Below, in pieces: positions 12,438 through 24,106 of a DNA stretch of 60,000 nt. How positions within the stretch are numbered: position 1 is the stretch's first letter; each line of letters starts with the position of its first letter. Origin of the DNA: Chrysomallon squamiferum (taxonomy: Eukaryota; Mollusca; Gastropoda; Neomphalida; Peltospiridae); contig CM022677.1 in the NCBI GenBank assembly GCA_012295275.1, positions 14,429,332 through 14,489,331 on the forward strand, written 5' to 3'. The notes beneath the pieces are model-generated. The model had not been told where the DNA came from. It saw only the letters and a program-made list of their open reading frames with translations, and made no database searches. The position numbers and the translations under genes were made by a program.

Positions 12438-14940
12438 TCAGCATGTTGGCATTTGCCTTCCTCCTCTCTGTGCACACATTACAGAAGGAGCTCCTTTCTC
12501 GGTTACTGATGATGTATGGTTTACCATCCTAAGACAGGGCTGCTGTCTTTTCTGCGGTAGAGGTTTCAGGTTGCTCGCACGCTCTCTGTTTCTCTTGATG
12601 TCCACACTATCTATGAAGCAAAAGGATCGCTTGTAGTGGACGTGAACATCTTCTTTACTCAGGTTATCATGGCAGTACAAGAAGAATTCCTCAGCGGTGA
12701 CAATTTCTGCTCTCCTTTCCTTGATCCGCTGATTAATAAGTTTCTTTAGCGTACCAAACTCCCGGTCATATGGTCGTTTGCCATGCCGTGTCCCAAAGAA
12801 ATGTCGTTCACAATGAATCCTAAAATCTTTAAAAGCAAACACTAAGTCGCAGAAGGCAGACTGGTTTTTGTAGTGTGTAGGCGCCCTATCAGAGAAATAC
12901 ACAACTTTCAGCATGGAGACACCGAGCTTAAGTAGAACGTCCATTGTTGGCGAGTTGAATGCATGGACAGCAGCATGTCAATGTTTCAGGTCATTAGTTA
13001 CAAAAATTAAAGAATGATTTATAATCAGGTTACAGTCAACTTCAGGACACATTGGCATGGAGTGTCACCGAATCATGTCCCGAATGTGCTCCCTGAACCT
13101 CATCCTGGTACCAACATGAAAAATTATCTGCAAAATCCTGGCAGATGACAACCCAGCCTGCTGGTACATCACTGGAGACCGCATCATACTGTCTGCCTTG
13201 CCATCTGGCACTGAAGAGGTATTTTGATTGCCTCTTCCATCAGTTCTTTGACGAAATCAGGAGCCAGTAGGGTTTTTCTCTGTCTAGTCAGCTTCTTCTT
13301 GGTGACACCTTTGTGGATATGTGTAGTGTTCTCCCACTTAAAGAAAACCACTTGTTGTTCAGTGTGGGTCTCTAGTAGAGGGTGAAGCCTAATTTATATG
13401 GCAGATGTCCCACAGGCTGTGCATTTCCTGTCAAGGCATGCCATCTTGTACTCGCCATCCTCATTTCTTGGACACAGGTCGTATCTATCTTTGTACGTTA
13501 AATTGTGTAAATGCTGAGATGCTGCGAAGGGACCATTCCCCGCTAGTTTGAGATCAACATTTGCGCAATACTCGCAGAGGTAGTTCTGTTTTCTTGTGCG
13601 TGTTGAGGGCAAGACATCTTCGGTTCTCAGCTGTCCAAATTTTGTCTTTGAAATGACTAAGTGTATTTTCTGGTCTAAACATTTCATACGCTGCTGCCAT
13701 TGACATATCCATCACCCTCCTTGCCACAGGATACTCATCTTTGGATCCTTTCTTTGCACTTTGCGCATCTGGCTGAGGAAGGGAAATTCACGCCTCCTAT
13801 AAAACTGCTCCACTTTTTGGACCGTCTGAGATGACAGAGCATCTCTTTTTTTTTTTTCTGACGTTAAAGTCAACCAAATTTATTGCTTTTTGTGCCTTCT
13901 GGAGGAGTCTGTAGTTCATTCCTAAACGTTTACTTTCGGAGTACGAGTACTTTTTCTTTAAACTTAGCATGAGTGCCACTGTTTTCTTAGCACTGAGATC
14001 CTTCTTATTTCTTTTTTTCTTAGCATATGGATACTTTCCTTGAGTGAAGATATTGATGAAGCCTGAAAATGTATCCTTTTTCTAGATTTTGTTCCAATGC
14101 CCAATCTCTGGTGAAGAAGACGACGACTGCGTGGAGTTGCACATTTCCTAACACATGCACAAATTTCACCTTGTCAGTTGGCATTGCTTTCTTCATCCGC
14201 CAGACAGCTTTGTTGAGTGTGTTCTTTTTCTTGTAAGGAGTTGCAGGGACCGATTCTACACACTGAAGGGTAGGTTCTCTTTCACAACTAAGGGTTGATG
14301 TTGCAGGGGTCCACTGAGGATCTATGAAAAATGGCCGTTCAGGGTTTGGTGTCGACAGTTCACTGATAACATTCTTTCCATTCACAGCCACGCTTGAAGC
14401 TGCAGTTTCCTCTTTGTTTTTTATTTTCTTTTCAAGGCACTTCATCCTTCTTTTTTCTTTTTCTGCTGCCTTTTGTTCTTCAGATCTCTTGGCCCTCCAT
14501 GTAGCCTTCTGCATTTTACATTGTGTTTGTTTTGTCTCCTTTTCTTTTCAGGTTTGTGGTGCAACACTCATTCCCGCAGCTTTCTGTTCAACCCTCCACC
14601 TTTTCACATGCTCATTTGTTACCTTCTGGTACTGCCCTTTCTTTTCTGGTGACAGGTTGGCCAAGAATAGCTTTTCGCGGTTGTTTTCATATTCCAAGTG
14701 GTTTCGATATCTTTCTGGGTCTGCCTTTATAGTATTTCTATAATCTCTTGAAGACTCTGCACTACTTTTCTTTGACATGATGTCATTTTCTTCTTGAACA
14801 ATTTCAGTTTTCTTCACTGCAAAACGTGAAGTCTGACCTGGCTCAATTGCTTGCTCCAAAGGTCCATCCTTACTTATCTCAAATTCTGCAAAAATAACCA
14901 AATAGGCAAATGAAGCAAACATGGAATACTACATTTGCGA
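12438..14940 (-). pseudogene. Broken DDE-type transposase-like gene
   Basis: Reading the minus strand from 14940 down, successive frame-shifted pieces fit one long protein. First comes a charged Lys/Glu-rich N-terminus (14922-14548 and 14514-14020) with repeated basic helices. A cysteine segment with LCEYCANVDLKL follows at about 13560. Next is a stretch near 13200-13060 with CQDFADNF and VTLHANV. Last is VVYFSDRAPTHYKN followed by HFFGTRHGKRPYD at 12900-12760. This resembles a transposon-derived family of uncharacterised metazoan proteins with a DFAENY box and an SDG-x-x-x-QYKN box, which I take to be the acidic catalytic positions of an RNase H fold. Here SDG has become SDR and several stops and frameshifts intervene, so the gene is dead. 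No terminal repeats were found. Confidence 0.65.
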
Positions 14941-16504
14941 ATTTGCTGCATTGTAAAATGTTCCCGACTACTAAAATACTTCTACGATTAAACTTACAAA
15001 ATAAAGATATTTTCTTTTTAGAATATCAGTGTCTGTATATTTAATGTTTCAGGTTGTAAACTGAAACCGGTTTAAAAATTGGTTTTAAATGTACAATAAT
15101 TCTTCCCCAAAAAGAGGCCAAAAGTATTTTGAAAGGTCGATTTTCTTGTTGGTCAGGTTAGATAAGCCTAATTTTGTTTTTCTTTTGATAGAAATAATTT
15201 AAATCAGAATGTCTTACTATCAGTAGAATGTATAGACCACAACAAGCATTCGAAAAAGTGTCTTGTGTAACTAACAACACTATACAAATTCCTAAATAAT
15301 TAAGTGTGAAAAAATAACAATAGATTATGCAAGTACAAACATTCAAAATTAGAATACAAGCTTTCATACAAGAGTAATATTTACAGGAATAAAAACTGTA
15401 ATTACTTAAAACTACATGTTACTAATGTAAGTTACATAGGACTTTAACCAACTCTGCAGCAATGTATCTTCTGGAGCTAACATCATCAATAACTAAATAT
15501 TCATAAAATGTATATAACAATATAAAAAATGTCAAATTTAAACAAAAATATGGAATATTATTGTGTCCATAAAATAATTAATAGCAGACCAATAAATTTA
15601 GAGTCCATTTCTCAACATTAGTGTTGTAAGTTACACTGGACAACAAAACACCTAAAATCAACTTGATAGTCTTATGTAACTTACATCATCAAACACAAAT
15701 TAATTCAACTTCAAGACTGTTGGGTGTTCGTGAAAGTATCAAATATATACATCAGAAATAACCTAGAGAGTTATATAATTTTATCAATTTTAACAATAAA
15801 AACATTAAGAGTAGGCCGTTAAAATTACTAGGGCGATGGCATTCGTTCCAGTTAACGCCAAAATGGCGGCCGAAATATGCCGGTATAACAATTTTTTATT
15901 TTGTTATTATTTTACGACCGTTTCGCTAGTAAAACAACTTTAACCTGTCGCTAAAAAAGAGCCTGCAAAACATCGCGCAACCTATACATTTTAACCGGCT
16001 TTAAAATTTGATAGAGAAATGAAAACCGTTTCGTTCGTTGCAAAAGACCAAAAAGAGGCGCCAGAAATATTGTCCGTGAAAAGAACGCCAACTGGCATAG
16101 AAATAAAAATATAATGGCCTATTTCATTTAGCTTTCATACTTTGTGTTAATTAGCTTTTGATTTTATCACATTAAAAAAATTAGTCTCGAGAAAGCGATA
16201 CACCAGCGCTTAACAATCTACTTTTAAATGATGATCGTTTCACAGAGACACGTGTATACGTGCAAATCTGCCCAGAGCCTGGGGTTACGATCTATGTCGT
16301 CTGGAAGATCATCAGACTGGGTATCTGACAATATTACAGTAGATGTTACATGTGGTAGCTCAGTAGTTACTATATATTTTGAATCCAATAGCTGTCGACA
16401 TTTTTCTCAGAAGCAATTAGTCACATCTTCTGACTAAATATTTAATCAGTATCAAAATAACAATTTATATTACAAACAGATTTGTTAACATGAGAGATAA
16501 TATG
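14941..16504. other. Non-coding interval with a possible promoter near 15825-16090
   Basis: Mostly A/T-rich. The segment 15825-16090 is richer in CpG and contains AAAATGGCGGCCGAAAT, a YY1-like motif often found at animal promoters. It could be a promoter, for example for the plus-strand MCC gene downstream, but no transcript evidence is available. The 69-codon frame at 16228-16437 has no recognised domain. Confidence 0.3.
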
Positions 16505-17106
16505 CAGGGCTCGAAATGGCCAGTCGCCAGGTCACCAAATGCGACCAAAGTTCCGTTTAGGCGGCTGGGATGTTAGAAATATTATGGTTAGTCGCCCCAA
16601 AAAATATTATTTAGGTGACATGTATTTTTCTACAAGTTATAACACGAGATAATAATTTTATAATAGTTTTATCGCAAATATTTATTTCAGATAAAACGAG
16701 TGCCCATAGTTCCATAAGCTGGACGTATCGGCTTACATAATTTGCTAACATCTATTTATAAACACTACGTTAAAGCATTATCGGTTGGTTAACGGAACAA
16801 GTTATCATAGGCGATAGCTTTGTAATTAATTGTTTGCTATTGTTTTTCCTTTTCAATTCCACCTTTAATTGGCTAAAGTGAAGCCAACGAACAAATTTAG
16901 CGAACTTTTAGAGCTTTACGTTAATAATTATCGGTTGGTTAACGGAACAAGTTATCATGGAAGATAACTCTATAACCTTGTATTTGCTATTGTTTTTCGT
17001 TTTCCCATGCTAAACACTACTCAATGTCATTTCACGTTGCTTTCCTTTAATTCTTATTTCTTTTGAAAAATCAAAGAGTATAATACTATACATTCTTCTT
17101 CTTCTT

Positions 17107-17137
<31 letters not shown>

Positions 17138-17454
17138 TTATTATACTTCCATTTTTGTCAAGGTTTGTTTGAAAATGTCTCACCAGTTGATTTGTATAAC
17201 TAGGACAAAATGTTTGTGGATATTTTAATTAATAAAGAATTTTCGTATTTCATTTTAGATGTTGACAAATTAAGACAAGTCGATACTTTCAAATTATCGA
17301 ACTACGAACAAACCTTTTATGTGACATAAATATTTGCTACAAAATTATTAATAGTGACTCTTATGTTATAACGTATAGAAAAAAATAGATGTTCAAAAAA
17401 ATACTTTTTAGGCGACTAAATCATAATGTTTGTTTTTTTAAATTTCGTGCCTTG
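16505..17454. mobile_element. hAT-like non-autonomous element
   Basis: The left end CAGGGCTCGAAAT and the right end ATTTCGTGCCTTG are imperfect inverted partners, and CAGGGCTCGAAAT is a common kind of hAT terminus. Subterminal GGCGAC/GTCGCC motifs also mirror each other (about 16524 and 17411). No 8-bp target duplication is evident and there is no transposase. A 70-90 bp direct repeat with TTATCGGTTGGTTAACGGAA lies inside at about 16779 and 16929, offset 150 bp. A (CTT)n tract lies at 17096-17136. Confidence 0.5.
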
Positions 17455-17729
17455 TCCTTACTGACATAACGTGCATAATCATCAGCTTGAAAGACAAGTA
17501 AGAATTCATTTGAATAATGTGTAATTTTTGTAATAGATTAAGTGATATTTATTGAAATCTGTTCTGAAACATATTTAAAGGAGTAAATATAATTTTAAGG
17601 ATATTGTATTAATTCTTAGATTAATTGATTATATATTGATTATATATGTTTTTGTTTGTTATTTTAAATTATGTTTTCAATTTTATTTTTAAGAAAAAGC
17701 TAATTGTCTTCTTCAGTTTAACTTGTCAG

Positions 17730-17851
17730 TACAGAAAGTTCACATTCCAAACAGCCCAGTCCAGCCTGAACCAGTTTACTTCCTTGTGTCAAGAAAATGT
17801 GGAACTTTTAAAATATGTTCTGAAGTTCTGTGTCAGCCAATCTATCAGCTG
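17730..17851 (+). CDS. MCC: Candidate MCC exon, upstream of the recognised ones
   Basis: The segment follows an acceptor (AACTTGTCAG) and ends at a strong donor (CAGCTG/GTGAGT). The open frame includes SLNQFTSLCQENVELLKYVL, a plausible helical segment. It ends with two bases of a codon, and the next candidate exon at 19734 begins with one base before its own open frame, so the phases join exactly. I do not recognise this piece of MCC by itself. Assignment rests on phase, strand and position. Confidence 0.5.
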
Positions 17852-18484
17852 GTGAGTCAGTTAATCTATTAATGAATTAATTTATATAATTATTTTGTGT
17901 TGATGTATTTGCTTTTTGTTTTGTTTGTTATTGTGTATGCTATTTATTTATTTTAATTTTTTTGACCTATATGATTGTGTTATTTTATGTTATGTTTTTG
18001 AATTTGTGTCTATTTATTTGTTTGAATTAAAGTTTGGCTCTCAGTTTTTCACTGTTTCTATCAAGATGGTTTTAAATGTAAATTTAATTATTAATTCATT
18101 GAAAAAGTAATGGAACATTAGGACAGATTTTGGACAGAGAACTAAATAATGTTTCATGGTTTCAGAAATTCCACAGCATAGTTTGGTGTTGTGTTTATTT
18201 TTTGTTTGAATTTGATTGTGTTTAGCTTGGTGCAGTAGCTGATTCTGAGTTTGGTAAGGTTGTTATGTAGTTTGTTACGAAAATGATTTTATGTTTGAAT
18301 TTGATTGTGTTTAGATTGGTGGAGTAGCTGATTCTGGTAAGGTTTTTATGTAGTTCTTAGTAAATTGATTTTGGGTTTTGATGATGAAAGGTGTAACTAA
18401 TGTTTATTTTATTTTTTACTATTTGCTGGTTGCAACATTCACCCACTCCAGTCTACATCTCAATATGGTTGACTGTTGTTTAAA

Positions 18485-19372
18485 AACTAGACTGTAGTGA
18501 AAGGTGAGTTTTAAAACTAGATTGTAGTGAAAGGTGAGTTTTAAAACTAGATTGTAGTGAAAGGTGAGTTTTAAAACTAGATTGTAGTGAAAGGTGTGTT
18601 TAAAACTAGATTGTAGTGAAAGGTGAGTTTTAAAACTAGACTGTAGTGAAAGGTGAGTTTTAAAACTAGATTGTAGTGAAAGGTGTGTTTTAAAACTAGA
18701 TTGTAGTGAAAGGTGTGTTTAAAACTAGATTGTAGTGAAAGGTGTGTTTTAAAACTAGATTGTAGTGAAAGGTGAGTTTTAAAACTAGATTGTAGTGAAA
18801 GGTGAGTTTTAAAACTAGATTGTAGTGAAAGGTGAGTTTTAAAACTAGATTGTAGTGAAAGGTGAGTTTTAAAACTAGATTGTAGTGAAAGGTGAGTTTT
18901 AAAACTAGATTGTAGTGAAAGGTGAGTTTTAAAAACTAGATTTAGTGAAAGGTGAGTTTTTTAAAACTAGTTTTAAAACTGTATTGTAAGGTGAGTTTTA
19001 AAACTAGATTGTAGTGAAAGGTGAGTTTTAAAACTAGATTGTAGTGAAAGGTGAGTTTTAAAACTAGATTGTAGTGAAAGGTGAGTTTTAAAACTAGATT
19101 GTAGTGAAAGGTGAGTTTTAAAACTAGATTGTAGTGAAAGGTGAGTTTTAAAACTAGATTTTAAAAAAGAAAGTGAAAAGGTGAGTTTTAAAACTAGATT
19201 GTAGTGAAAGGTGTGTTTTAAAACTAGATTGTAGTGAAAGGTGTGTTTTAAAACTAGATTGTAGTGAAAGGTGAGTTTTAAAACTAGATTGTAGTGAAAG
19301 GTGTGTTTTAAAACTAGATTGTAGTGAAAGGTGAGTTTTAAAACTAGATTGTAGTGAAAGGTGTGTTTTAAA
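18485..19372 (+). repeat. 30-bp minisatellite, 29 copies, each with a splice-donor-like motif
   Basis: The unit is close to AAAACTAGATTGTAGTGAAA followed by GGTGAGTTTT. I count 29 units: 21 with GGTGAGT and 8 with GGTGTGT. Most are identical outside that position, with small disruptions near 18940-18990 and 19160-19180. It lies in the intron between the candidate MCC exons at 17730-17851 and 19734-19845, and the GTGAGT motifs are on the gene's sense strand. The minus-strand open frame (repeated SLQSSFKTHL) is a by-product of a unit length divisible by three. Confidence 0.95.
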
Positions 19373-19454
19373 AACTTGCATTTTTATTGCTGTTGAAAGA
19401 TTAAACTGTTACATTTTGTATCTAGATCCTTCATGAGATGTTTGCTACTGAGAG

Positions 19455-19505
19455 AGTGGATTTTAACACAGTATTTTAACACAGTATTTTAACACAGTAT
19501 TTTAG
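19455..19505 (+). repeat. Short 16-bp tandem repeat
   Basis: About three copies of ATTTTAACACAGT just after the 30-bp array. Confidence 0.85.
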
Positions 19506-19733
19506 TATCTCTATGTATTTTTGTCTGTATATTTATACAAATTCAAGAAATAAAGAATTGTTATATATGTTTTATATTGCTATTATTATTATTATTTTTT
19601 TACTTTGTATATTTCTTTCTATTGTAAAGTCATGCATTTGCTGCTTATTTACCTATTAAAAATATTTGTTGTAGTGTTTAAGTTATGTAAATATTTGTAT
19701 TTATTTATTTATTTAATATTAATTAATTCACAG

Positions 19734-19845
19734 GACCACTGCAGGCAGTGGTCAGTTTCCTGTAACTAAAATAGCAGAAATGAAGAAATTAAAAACATGT
19801 GCTGGAGACAGACAGATTCCTGGTGCTGAAATTACCTCCCTTGGG
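19734..19845 (+). CDS. MCC: MCC (colorectal mutant cancer protein family) exon
   Basis: The exon starts after an acceptor (TTAATTCACAG). Its frame reads through VTKIAEMKKLKTCAGDRQIP and then GAEITSLG. From recall of the family, this matches the segment just before the main coiled-coil block of MCC (AE-x-x-x-LK ... I-x-G-x-EI-x-SLG). The conserved part ends at SLG, where the only nearby donor in the right phase is a GC site (GGG/GCAAAT). The longer open frame running to 19962 becomes hydrophobic and is probably intron. The next exon starts in the matching phase. Confidence 0.65.
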
Positions 19846-20073
19846 GCAAATCTCATTTTGCTTTCTTTCTTTATATGTCTGTGTTCACATTGTTGTTTAT
19901 ATCCCAATAAAACTAAGAGAAAAGAAACAAATCAGATAATGTTATATTTAACATCATTTTAATCTGTTCTAATGCATTTGTCAAATCATTTATCCTTTTT
20001 TTTTGTTCTCAAAATTAATTTTCAGAATGTAAATTCTTAGAAATGTTTGGACTTGCTAGTGTTAGATAACCAA

Positions 20074-20075
<2 letters not shown>

Positions 20076-20117
<42 letters not shown>
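20076..20117. repeat. (CA)n microsatellite
   Basis: About 20 CA units in the intron between the second and third MCC exons. Confidence 0.95.
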
Positions 20118-20120
<3 letters not shown>

Positions 20121-20698
20121 TTATAGCAAATTTATAACTAATGCTTAATATATTTAAAACTTGAATTGGAATATACTGTTATATTGTTATCTGACTGATA
20201 ATAACAGGGAAAAATATGAAAAATGAAATAAAAAGTTTGCAGTGATACTGAATAACTCGTAGACATGTTTTTCATAATTTCCAGTGTGATGTTTTAATTC
20301 ATTAAAGTGTTGTTTGTTTTTTTATGGTGGTAATTTCAAATCATATCACCTCACACTAAAAAAAGAAATTGACAGAAAATGATTCATTGACATATTTTTC
20401 AATATTTCAGATATGAATTTAATGGATTCTTAAATTTACAAATGTTTTCCAACTACAATCATTTTAAATCAAATAACGCAAATAAATACAGTTTTAACAA
20501 TAATACATATTTATTATTCATTATTTTTCATGATTTTTAACTTAATATTTTTTGCTTTATGGTAATACTGTTTCAAGTCAACTAAAATAAAAACATTTTT
20601 AAGAAAATAACACAGAATAAGTCATTGATATATTATTTTTCATGACATCCGATATGATTTTAACTGAGTTTAAACTTTGCTTATTTTTTCTACTTCAG

Positions 20699-21038
20699 CT
20701 TCCAAATATGAAATTAGTCAAACATTTAGTGCAGAGTTTACAGAGCTGTCCTAACATGCAGAAAATTGTTCAGACATTGTACAAGTGTGGTTCTGAGATA
20801 GGAGAAACCAAAGTGAAAGAGTTTGAAATTGAGTTTGAAAGACTTCAGAGCAAAATTGACCACCTCAAGTCACAGAATGACTTGGCTAACCTGACGCTGA
20901 ATGAGAGCAAGTCCTACTCAGAGAGGTTGACGGTGTTGATGGGGAAGTATGAGTCTAACAACACAGCACTGCAGTTGGCTATTAACTACTCTGATCAGAT
21001 GATAGAGGCTTATGAAGTTTTCTGTGTTCTGCTGGAGA
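20699..21038 (+). CDS. MCC: MCC (colorectal mutant cancer protein family) coiled-coil exon
   Basis: MCC is a coiled-coil scaffold protein linked to cell-cycle, Wnt and polarity pathways in vertebrates. This 340-bp exon follows a good acceptor (CTACTTCAG) and ends at a GAGA/GTGAGA donor. Its frame holds the family's signature in order: an N-terminal block with NMQKIVQTLYKCGSEIGETK, then FERLQSKIDHLKSQNDLANL, then MGKYESNNTALQLA and EAYEVF...LLESE. The order and spacing match my recollection of animal MCC proteins closely, so orthology is likely. Only a middle part of the gene lies here. No further MCC exon was recognised downstream in the window. Confidence 0.85.
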
Positions 21039-22119
21039 GTGAGATGTTTTAAATATATGTAAATTTCCCTTTTGTCAGCTCCTGTCTCAAACAAAAATTA
21101 ATTAAAGTTAGATTGTGTCAACATATTAATTTAAATATATTTTAGATGATATAAATTTCTCATTTGGTGGCCTATAATGTATATAATTTAATTAAATTTC
21201 CCATTTGGCATTTGGTAGAAACGTACACAAAGACATTGTAAAGGCACATACTGAATCTGAAATAATATGTAAATGTTTTTGTGGGCTGGTGTGATTAGTT
21301 ACTTTATGATGAAGCAGACATGTTCATGATGGTAAAGTTTACAAATTGTTAAATGGGCATTGTCATGTTTAATGTTACTTTATATGCAATGAAAAACTCA
21401 TCTATTTCAGCTAAGAAAGTTGTTTAGTTTTATTTCCAAGTGAAGAAACCAAGTGAATAATGACAGGCAGAATTAATTATAATAATAATAATAATAATAC
21501 AATGACAATAATAATAATAACAAGAACAACAATAATAATAGTAATAATAGTAATAACAATAATAATAATAGTAATAATAATAACAGTAATAACTAGAATG
21601 GAAATAACAATAGGAATATAATAATAATAATAATAATTAAAGAAGATAATAATTATAATAAAATAAAAATAATACTTTATTTTACATAATTTAAATGAAT
21701 TCTCTCTAGAGATAGCTGGTGTGAGTTGTACTTTTTATTCTCTCTTCATAAAATATTAAGTGAAGTAACAATAATCAAATATTTTTTTACAAAATCCGTT
21801 AGTAGTGAAAATTAAGTTACTAATAACCACAAATCTGATATTTATTTTTGCTCATTCTAACAACCATTTGATTAAAAAACTGCAGATGTCAACAGTTCAA
21901 CTTTGTCTTAAGTTATGGTGGAATTTAAGACTGTTTTGATTATGCTGAAAATTTAGTTAACTTGGCTGCACATTGAGTTTGAAATACAGTGATGTCACTT
22001 CTAGCTCTGTTTTTCACTTTAATTTCTAACTATATCCAACCAAAAGCAAAAACAAAAACAATTAAAATAATTAATAAATAATAATTAATAATACAACAAA
22101 TAAATAAAATAATTATAGA
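21039..22119. other. Intron or intergenic DNA with an AAT-rich tract
   Basis: A/T-rich sequence with degenerate AAT/AAC repeats at 21475-21680. Nothing coding recognised. It may be MCC intron. Confidence 0.6.
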
Positions 22120-22585
22120 GACAGATAGAAACAAGTGAATGAGGCAGACAAACGACAGAGACAACTGAATTAGACTGAGACAAGTCAGAGATACAAATGA
22201 GACAGAGACAAGTTATAAAGACAGCTAAGTGAATGAGAGAGACAGCTGAATTAGACTGAGACAAGTTAGAGATACAAATGAGACAGAGACAAGCTATAAA
22301 GACAGCTAAGTGAATGAGAGAGACAGCTGAATTAGACTGAGACAAGTTAGAGATACAAATGAGACAGAGACAAGTTATAAAGACAGCTAAGTGAATGAGA
22401 GAGACAGCTGAATTAGACTGAGACAAGTTAGAGATACAAATGAGACAGAGACAAGTTATAAAGACAGCTAAGTGAATGAGAGAGACAGCTGAATTAGACT
22501 GAGACAAGTTAGAGATACAAATGAGACAGAGACAAGTTATAAAGACAGCTAAGTGAATGAGAGAGACAGCTGAATGAGATATTTT
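22120..22585. repeat. 81-bp minisatellite, about 5.5 copies
   Basis: The unit contains AGCTAAGTGAATGAGAGAGA and TTAGAGATACAAATGAGACA. Spacing between identical points is 81 bp (for example 22224 and 22305), and copies are nearly identical. Because 81 is a multiple of three, the minus strand stays open and translates as a repeated 27-residue hydrophobic peptide (LIHLAVFITCLCLICISNLS). I treat that frame as a by-product: there is no promoter, splice or domain support for it. Confidence 0.93.
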
Positions 22586-22599
22586 ACTTTCATTCAAAC

Positions 22600-23089
22600 A
22601 CTCAAAGAATGAACAGATTATATAAATATGTATATTTCATTAATGTTTTCATGTTGACATTTTTATTTGATTCATATAGTAAAAATAAAAACCTTTCTCA
22701 TAGATGAGACAATTCCAGTGAAAGTCTGTCATTGCTGTCACTGTGCATAGAAATATTTCTCCATATTTTTAATTATGTTTTTGTGATTTGTTTGAAAAGA
22801 CTAACTATTTTAATGAACACTAGTAGAATTTCATGCTTCTTTCATTTTTCAGATAGATTTTTAAATATAGAAATAAAACATTTTTGATGCAGTAATTTAA
22901 CATTAGTCCTAGAAGCAGAACATAATATTTATTAATGGGTTAGAATAGTATATGCCTATCTAGAAGATTATGTTCTATGTTTAACAAATAGAGAAGTAAA
23001 TAATAACACTTCTCTATAAGACCAGTAAGATTGATTGCAATAGGAATATTGCATTAGTTTCCTCTAAGCATGCAAAAATAATTAATTTA
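22600..23089. other. AT-rich DNA without a recognised gene
   Basis: Nothing recognised on either strand. Confidence 0.5.
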
Positions 23090-24005
23090 ATTAATAACTA
23101 AGTAAGTAATAACGTTAGAAACAACACCGTTATGACGACAACAACGGCGATATTAATAAAAACTAATAATATATTTTAATGGGATGGATACGGACACTAA
23201 CAAGTTAAGAACAAACCCTTAAGACGGCGACATTAATAGACACAATAATAATATATTTTTTAATACAGGATTCGTATGGTCATAAAGTAAGAATAACAAC
23301 GAATAAAAAGCGTAAAAGAATAATGAAAAGTACACCGAGAACGTTAAGAACAACGCCATTACGACGGCAAATAGTAACAATGTATTCCAGTATAGGATGT
23401 TAAGAATAACAGATTTAAAAACGCGTAAAATAATAATGACAAGTACAGCAAAACGTTGAAAACAACGCTGGTACGACGGCAATGACGGCGACATTAACAG
23501 AAATTGCATTAATATATTTTAAGATGCGTCCGTCAGAAAGTATGAGGAAATAAAAAGCGCAAAAGAATAACGACAAGTACTTGAATAACGTTAGGAACAA
23601 CGCCGTTACGATGACAACGACAGCGACATTAATAGAAATATACTAATAATATATCTTGATATAGGACGTGCACACTAATAAGGTAGAATAATAGCTAATA
23701 AAAAGAGAACGTTGAGAACAACGCTGGTACGACGGCAATGACGGCGACATTAACAGAAATTGCATTAATATATTTTAAGATGCGTCCGTCAGAAAGTATG
23801 AGGAAATAAAAAGCGCAAAAGAATAACGACAAGTACTTGAATAACGTTAGGAACAACGCCGTTACGATGACAACGACAGCGACATTAATAGAAATATACT
23901 AATAATATATCTTGATATAGGACGTGCACACTAATAAGGTAGAATAATAGCTAATAAAAAGAGAACGTTGAGAACAACGTCGTATACAATGGTAATGACG
24001 CCGAA
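23090..24005 (-). repeat. CpG-bearing satellite family, block 2 (reverse orientation)
   Basis: This is the reverse complement of the family at 11530 and 59130. Cores such as GGTACGACGGCAATGACGGC recur. From about 23467 a 257-bp unit is repeated at 23724 with no difference I could see, and it is itself made of two related monomers of about 135 and 122 bp. That is a higher-order dimer. The hydrophobic minus-strand frames here are repeat translations. Confidence 0.85.
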
Positions 24006-24020
24006 ATGAATAGAGACAAT

Positions 24021-24027
<7 letters not shown>

Positions 24028-24102
<75 letters not shown>
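24028..24102. repeat. Compound (AT)n(AG)n microsatellite
   Basis: An AT run passes directly into about 24 AG units. Confidence 0.95.

Positions 24103-24106
<4 letters not shown>

Noticed and set aside
18485-19372. CRISPR-like array (regular 30-bp units)
   Set aside because: No spacers: units are directly adjacent and identical, and this is animal DNA.
19154-19381. Minus-strand frame repeating SLQSSFKTHL
   Set aside because: By-product of the 30-bp minisatellite, antisense to the MCC gene.
22085-22597. 170-codon hydrophobic minus-strand frame that looks like repeated membrane segments
   Set aside because: It is the 81-bp minisatellite. A period divisible by three keeps any frame open. No gene context.
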